Source: Actinoalloteichus fjordicus
GTDB taxonomy: Bacteria; Actinomycetota; Actinomycetes; Mycobacteriales; Pseudonocardiaceae
Assembly (NCBI RefSeq): GCF_001941625.1
Contig: NZ_CP016076.1
Coordinates: 434,001-498,000, forward strand
Direction of reading: 5' to 3'
DNA: 64,000 nt
Below the pieces are notes generated by a model that did not search any database, had not been told where the DNA came from, and was given only the letters and a program-made list of their open reading frames with translations. The position numbers were made by a program, and so were the translations under genes. The first letter of the stretch is position 1, and each line of letters starts with the position of its first letter. Of this stretch, positions 60,092 to 64,000 are shown one piece after another.

Positions 60092-61717
60092 ATGAGTGGG
60101 GACGACCGATCGGACCAGGACGCCCCCCGCAGCGTCGCCGAGCTGCTCGCCGCCTACGGCAGCAGCGAAGGCAAGAACGCGCAGGGGGGCGGAAGGCGTC
60201 GGCGGCGACGAGCCGAGGACGCCTCGGAGGCGGCTCCGCAAGAGATCATCGAACGGGTGCTCTCCGACAGCGGCCGGATGCGCCGCATCCGCGACGATGA
60301 ACTGGAGCCGCCGCCCGCGACTCCACCGCCGCCCGCCGCGCAGCCGGGACCGCCCGGCGCCCGCCCCGACCCGAGCGCAGTGCAGGGCCCGCCGCCCGCC
60401 GCCCGGCCGCCCGGCCCGGCGCCGCAGCCGCCTCGCTCCTACGAGGGCTATGAGGACCCGTACGGCGCCGTGCAGTACGGCGGCGCTTCGGCGACCCCGT
60501 ACCCGGACCAGGCCTACCCCGAGCAGGCCTACCCGGACCAGGGCTATCCCGACCAGGCATACCCGGCCCAGGCCTACCCCGAGGAGGGCTATCCCGATCG
60601 GGGCTTTCCGGCGGATCATCCGGATCAGGCCTACCCGAACCGGGACTACCCGGAGCGGGACTACGACGACGGACCGGGGCCGGACGCTCGACAGCCTGCC
60701 GGGCCGCCCCCGCCCCACGCCGCGCCTGCGGGCCCTCGCGGCTATCCGGGTTACGCGGACGACCTGACCGCGACCACCCAGCATCCGGTGATTCGGGACG
60801 AGCCCGACGCGGACCTGACGACCTCGGTCGCGGGCAGGCTCGGCGGTGGTGACGATGCGCCGCCGACGCGTCGCGAGCCGATGACCGAGCAGCTTCCCCG
60901 CATCGCGGTCCCGCCGGACTTCGACGACGAGTCGGACGCGGTCGCCGGGGCGGGCACCACCGCGTCCGAACAGACGATGGCGGGCACCGACTGGTTCGAG
61001 GACAGCTACGCGGGCGGCCAGATCCCGCCGTACCAGGACCCGCCGGAGGACGACCACTTCCCGGCGGCGGCCTCCGCGACCGCTGTGTCGCCGATGCCCG
61101 GCATCGCCCCGCCAGTGCCCGGCGTCTCCGCGTCCGAGGAGACGCAGCAGCAGCGGATCGTCGACGGCGGGGACGAGTACCTCGACGACTTCGGGGGGCT
61201 CTACGGGGACCGGATCGACGGACACCCCTCGGAGACGCCCGCGCCGTCGGACCCGGCCGACGAGCGCTACGACGACTACGGCGACCTCGACGACGCGGAG
61301 GACGACGCGGCGTTCGACGGCCGCGCCACCCGCGCCGCCCGTGACGACCTCGACGAGTACGACGACTACGAGGACGGGTCCTACCCCGAGGACGGCACCT
61401 ACCGCGACGGGGACGAGGCAGACGCCGACGCCGAGGAGGAGGAAGAGCGCCGCTCGCCGCTCGTCGAGTGGCTGGTGATGGCCGGACAGCTCATCGGCGG
61501 CGTGGTCGGCGGCGGTGCGCTCTGGCTCGCCTTCCAATGGCTGTGGGAGAGCATTCCGCCGTTGGCACTGGGGCTCGCGCTGCTGGTGACCACCGGGCTC
61601 GTCTTCGCGGTGCGACGAATTCGCCGGACCGACGACCTGAACACCACGTTGTTCACCGTGCTGGTCGGGCTGATCGTGACCGTCTCGCCCGCCGCCCTGC
61701 TGCTACTCGGGCTGTGA
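60092..61717 (+). CDS. Low-complexity protein with C-terminal membrane segments (Rv0497-like position)
   Basis: The 541-aa protein starts at ATG 60092. Residues 1 to about 60 are a conserved-looking head (SVAELLAAYGSSEG, then RRRRRRAEDASE). Residues about 70-450 are disordered: Pro-rich, with tandem YPDQAYPEQ-type repeats (about 135-195), then Asp/Tyr-rich acid repeats. Two or three membrane segments close the protein (WLVMAGQLIGGVVGGGALWL, ALGLALLVTTGLVFAV, LFTVLVGLIVTVSPAALLLL). Most of it would lie in the cytosol. It precedes the TIM-barrel gene with a 4-bp overlap, matching the Rv0497-Rv0498 pair. Function is unknown. Confidence 0.85.
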   Translation: MSGDDRSDQDAPRSVAELLAAYGSSEGKNAQGGGRRRRRRAEDASEAAPQEIIERVLSDSGRMRRIRDDELEPPPATPPPPAAQPGPPGARPDPSAVQGPPPAARPPGPAPQPPRSYEGYEDPYGAVQYGGASATPYPDQAYPEQAYPDQGYPDQAYPAQAYPEEGYPDRGFPADHPDQAYPNRDYPERDYDDGPGPDARQPAGPPPPHAAPAGPRGYPGYADDLTATTQHPVIRDEPDADLTTSVAGRLGGGDDAPPTRREPMTEQLPRIAVPPDFDDESDAVAGAGTTASEQTMAGTDWFEDSYAGGQIPPYQDPPEDDHFPAAASATAVSPMPGIAPPVPGVSASEETQQQRIVDGGDEYLDDFGGLYGDRIDGHPSETPAPSDPADERYDDYGDLDDAEDDAAFDGRATRAARDDLDEYDDYEDGSYPEDGTYRDGDEADADAEEEEERRSPLVEWLVMAGQLIGGVVGGGALWLAFQWLWESIPPLALGLALLVTTGLVFAVRRIRRTDDLNTTLFTVLVGLIVTVSPAALLLLGL

Positions 61718-62616
61718 ACACGGCGGCCGGGCACTCCGCGACGGGCGGACCGAGGCGACGCCGGATTCCGGTCGGGCTGTCCACCGCATCGGTCTGGCCG
61801 CAGCCGGTCGAGGCGGCGTTCGGCATCGCCGCCGACCTCGGCTACGACGGGGTCGAGTTGATGGTCTGGGCCGATCAGGTCAGTCAGGACCCGGCGGCCG
61901 TGCTGCGCCTGGCCCGAAGCCACGGCGTGCCGGTGTTGGCGGTGCATGCGCCCTGCCTGCTGATCACCCAGCGGGTGTGGTCGGCCGACCCGGAGGAACG
62001 GCTGCGCCGGGCCGTGTCGGCGGCGGGCGACCTGGGGGCGAGCACCGTGGTGGTGCATCCGCCGTTCCGCTGGCAGCGTCGCTACGCCGACGGCTTCGCC
62101 GACCTGGTCGAGGAGCTGTATCAGAGCAGCGGCATCGCCGTGGCGGTGGAGAACATGTTCCCGCTGCGCCCGCCGAACCCCCGGCGCTTCGGGTCCAGGA
62201 TGCAGGCGGCCCGGCTCCGGCCGATGGCCGCGCCCGCGCCGTTGCAGGTGTCGGCCTTCCGGCCGTCGCCGGACCCGACTGACGAGGGACATCGGCACTA
62301 CACGCTGGATCTCTCGCACACCGCCGCCGCGCACGTCGACGCGATGGAGCTGGCGGCCAGGATGGGTAGTGGACTCCGACACATCCACCTGGCCGACGGC
62401 AGCGGACTGGCCAAGGACCAGCACCTCCTGCCGGGTCGAGGCGAGCAGCCCTGCGGCCTGCTCTGCGAACATCTCGCGCAGAGCGACTTCGACGGCACCG
62501 TCGTCGTGGAGGTCAACACCAGAAAGGCCCGGACGCCGGAGGATCGGGCGGCCGAGCTGGCCGAGGCCCTGGCCTTCGCGCGGCTGCATCTCTTCCGGGA
62601 TTCCCTACAGTCCTGA
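61714..62616 (+). CDS. Sugar phosphate isomerase/epimerase-like TIM-barrel protein
   Basis: The 300-aa protein starts at GTG 61714, overlapping the previous stop. AP-endonuclease-2/xylose-isomerase-like TIM barrel: VGLSTASVWPQPVEAAFGIA, DLGYDGVELMVWADQV, VLAVHAPCLLITQRVW, VVVHPPFRWQRRYADGF, IAVAVENMFP, LRHIHLADGS, VVVEVNTRK. The metal-binding Glu/His residues of the family can be seen in these blocks. The substrate is unknown; it matches the Rv0498 position. Confidence 0.88.
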   Translation: MNTAAGHSATGGPRRRRIPVGLSTASVWPQPVEAAFGIAADLGYDGVELMVWADQVSQDPAAVLRLARSHGVPVLAVHAPCLLITQRVWSADPEERLRRAVSAAGDLGASTVVVHPPFRWQRRYADGFADLVEELYQSSGIAVAVENMFPLRPPNPRRFGSRMQAARLRPMAAPAPLQVSAFRPSPDPTDEGHRHYTLDLSHTAAAHVDAMELAARMGSGLRHIHLADGSGLAKDQHLLPGRGEQPCGLLCEHLAQSDFDGTVVVEVNTRKARTPEDRAAELAEALAFARLHLFRDSLQS

Positions 62617-62938
62617 GCCCGGTCACCGATCCGTCCCGAGGCGAGCGGCCGAGGCGGACACCCGGGTCGACGGCGGCGAGCACTCGCGCGTGGAATCCGC
62701 GCGCCGAAGGGACAGCCGGGGCCGCCGATTCCGCCCGCCGGGACTGGTCGCTCTCCGGCATCGCGCGCCCGGCGTCCGGCCCGGCCGGAACGCTCGCCGA
62801 CGGCGCCGTGCGCGGCCCCGTGCGAGGCGGGCAGGCGGTCGCCGTGCTGGTCACAGGGTGTGTCGGCTCCGTCGCGCCAGCTGCTCGTCACCAGCCCGGA
62901 TGACGCGGCACGATGTTCGGCGTCGTACAGTGCCGCTC
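62617..62938. other. 322-bp gap before the proline dehydrogenase gene
   Basis: No gene, RNA or strong repeat is visible. The promoter of the proline dehydrogenase gene is expected toward the right end. Confidence 0.5.
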
Positions 62939-63865
62939 GTGAACCCGCTGCGCAGTCTGATCCTCGCTGCGGCAGGCAACGATGCCCTACGCCGCCTGGT
63001 CGCCACCACTCCCGTCAGCCGTGACGTCGTACGTCGCTTCGTCGCAGGAGAGACGACCGCCGACGCGGTGGCCGTCGCTCGCGACCTCGTCGACTCCGGG
63101 CTGACCGTCACCCTCGACCACCTCGGTGAGGACACCACCGACAAGGCGCTGGCCGAGTCTTCCGTTCGGGCCTACCTCGACGTCCTGGACCGGCTTCGGG
63201 AGGAGGGACTGGCCTCCCGCGTCGAGGTCAGCGTCAAGCTCTCCGCCGTGGGCCAGGTCCTCGACGAGCGACTGGGTCTCGACAACGCCGCGCGGATCTG
63301 CGCGGCTGCCGAACAGGCGGGGACCACGGTCACCCTCGACATGGAGGACCACACCACCACCGACTCCACGCTGCGGGTGCTCGCCGAGCTGCGCCGGACC
63401 TGGCCGAGCACCGGCGGGGTGCTCCAGTCCTATCTGCATCGGACCAGGGCCGACGCGCAGGCGTTGGCGGGCGCGGGTTCGCGGGTGCGGCTGTGCAAGG
63501 GCGCCTACGCCGAGCCGGAGTCGGTCGCCTTCCCCACCATGCACGAGGTCGATCGCTCCTATGTCCAGTGTGCGAACGACCTCCTCGCGGGCGAGGGCTA
63601 CCCGATGTTCGCCACGCACGACCCCCGGCTGATCGAGATCGTCTCCGAGCAGGCGCGGCTCCACGAGCGGGCACCCGGCAGCTACGAGTTCCAGATGCTG
63701 CACGGCGTCCGTCCCGACGAGCAGCTTCGGCTGTCGGCGGCAGGGGAGACCGTGCGGGTGTACCTGCCGTACGGCCAGGAGTGGTACGGCTACCTGATGC
63801 GCCGACTCGCGGAGCGCCCGGCCAACACCGCGCTGTTCCTGCGGGCGTTGACGTCCCGACGCTGA
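62939..63865 (+). CDS. Proline dehydrogenase
   Basis: The 308-aa protein starts at GTG 62939. The PutA-type FAD beta/alpha barrel is indicated by RVEVSVKLSAVGQVLDERLG, TLDMEDHTTTDSTLRVLAEL, VRLCKGAYAEPESVAFP, FATHDPRLIE and YEFQMLHGVRPDEQLRL (substrate-binding region). It oxidises proline to pyrroline-5-carboxylate, passing electrons to the respiratory chain. The monofunctional length is usual for Gram-positives. It is directly convergent with proC, so opposing steps of proline metabolism meet tail to tail. Confidence 0.95.
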   Translation: MNPLRSLILAAAGNDALRRLVATTPVSRDVVRRFVAGETTADAVAVARDLVDSGLTVTLDHLGEDTTDKALAESSVRAYLDVLDRLREEGLASRVEVSVKLSAVGQVLDERLGLDNAARICAAAEQAGTTVTLDMEDHTTTDSTLRVLAELRRTWPSTGGVLQSYLHRTRADAQALAGAGSRVRLCKGAYAEPESVAFPTMHEVDRSYVQCANDLLAGEGYPMFATHDPRLIEIVSEQARLHERAPGSYEFQMLHGVRPDEQLRLSAAGETVRVYLPYGQEWYGYLMRRLAERPANTALFLRALTSRR

Positions 63866-64000
63866 TCAGCCCTGATCGGTCGTCGAGCCGATCTCGTGGG
63901 CTCGCCCGAGCTCGACGGACCGATCCCTGGCGGCCTCGATGGCGTCGAGCAGTGCGGCCCGGACCCCGTGCTTCTCCAGCTCCCGGATCGCCGCGATCGT
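63866..64000 (-). CDS. proC: Pyrroline-5-carboxylate reductase, C-terminal end only
   Basis: The last 44 codons of a minus-strand gene enter from the right edge: TIAAIRELEKHGVRAALLDA followed by IEAARDRSVELG, the typical ProC C-terminal helices (RALEDGGVRSAFLAALEAARDRS-like). ProC makes proline from pyrroline-5-carboxylate with NAD(P)H. The stop (63866-63868) is immediately adjacent to the proline dehydrogenase stop. Identification rests on this tail and on conserved synteny. Confidence 0.75.
   Translation of the reverse strand, partial: TIAAIRELEKHGVRAALLDAIEAARDRSVELGRAHEIGSTTDQG

Overview
The window is very GC-rich actinomycete chromosome with tightly packed, often 4-bp-overlapping genes and many GTG/TTG starts. 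A mycothiol glycosyltransferase (mshA), F420-type LLM oxidoreductases, XRE/DUF397 pairs, a DasR regulon and senX3-regX3 point to a filamentous actinomycete, most probably Pseudonocardiaceae. This placement is an inference from gene content. From memory, the order XRE-hbhA-DUF2516 ... DUF2505-murB ... SDR-mshA-ybjN-gpm-senX3-regX3 ... membrane protein-TIM barrel ... proC matches the mycobacterial Rv0474-Rv0500 backbone, so much of the window is conserved core with accessory DNA inserted.

Layout. 1-1.6 kb: partial LLM oxidoreductase and a GNAT. 1.7-7.7 kb: five tandem minus-strand S1E (streptogrisin-type) secreted serine proteases. Three are full pre-pro-proteases, one is a short protease without a pro-domain, and one has lost the whole catalytic triad. 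8.3-15.2 kb: complete chitobiose/GlcNAc uptake locus, dasR divergent from dasA-dasB-dasC-dasD and an SIS-domain NagB2-like gene, with a DasR operator (dre). 16.5-18.5 kb: NarL-type two-component system. 19.4-20.2 kb: paired Fluc/CrcB fluoride channels. 20.4-22.0 kb: XRE, HbhA-like and DUF2516 core genes.

22.2-38.4 kb is accessory and partly lower in GC. It holds (a) a seven-gene minus-strand operon of mostly tiny, Cys-containing unknown proteins, each overlapping the next, divergent from an XRE-DUF5753/DUF397 pair; (b) a second DUF397 gene and an Ntn-type C45-like hydrolase; (c) a polymorphic-toxin-like locus with a small helical protein, a BECR/EndoU-like candidate toxin and three tandem immunity-like paralogues; (d) a seven-gene coupled operon (radical SAM, MazG-like, kinase-like, HPr-kinase-like, nucleotidyltransferase, NUDIX, UDP-GlcNAc 2-epimerase). 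Operon (d) sits between two exact 392-bp copies of the helical-protein gene and abuts a decapitated fourth immunity gene, so it appears to have been inserted into, or to have replaced part of, a duplicated toxin module. Systems (a) and (d) are the best candidates for undescribed biology here.

38.4-64 kb returns to core genes: YbaK, purU, TetR with two palindromic operators, LLM oxidoreductase, methyltransferase, DUF2505, murB (with an internal minisatellite), then a small variable patch (phd-like remnant, XRE-ImmA/IrrE gene) bearing copies of a ~150-168-bp structured interspersed repeat, then VOC, SDR, MFS, SGNH hydrolase, mshA, ybjN, gpm, senX3-regX3, a low-complexity membrane protein, a TIM-barrel isomerase, proline dehydrogenase and the 3' end of proC. 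I saw no rRNA, tRNA, CRISPR array or intact transposase.
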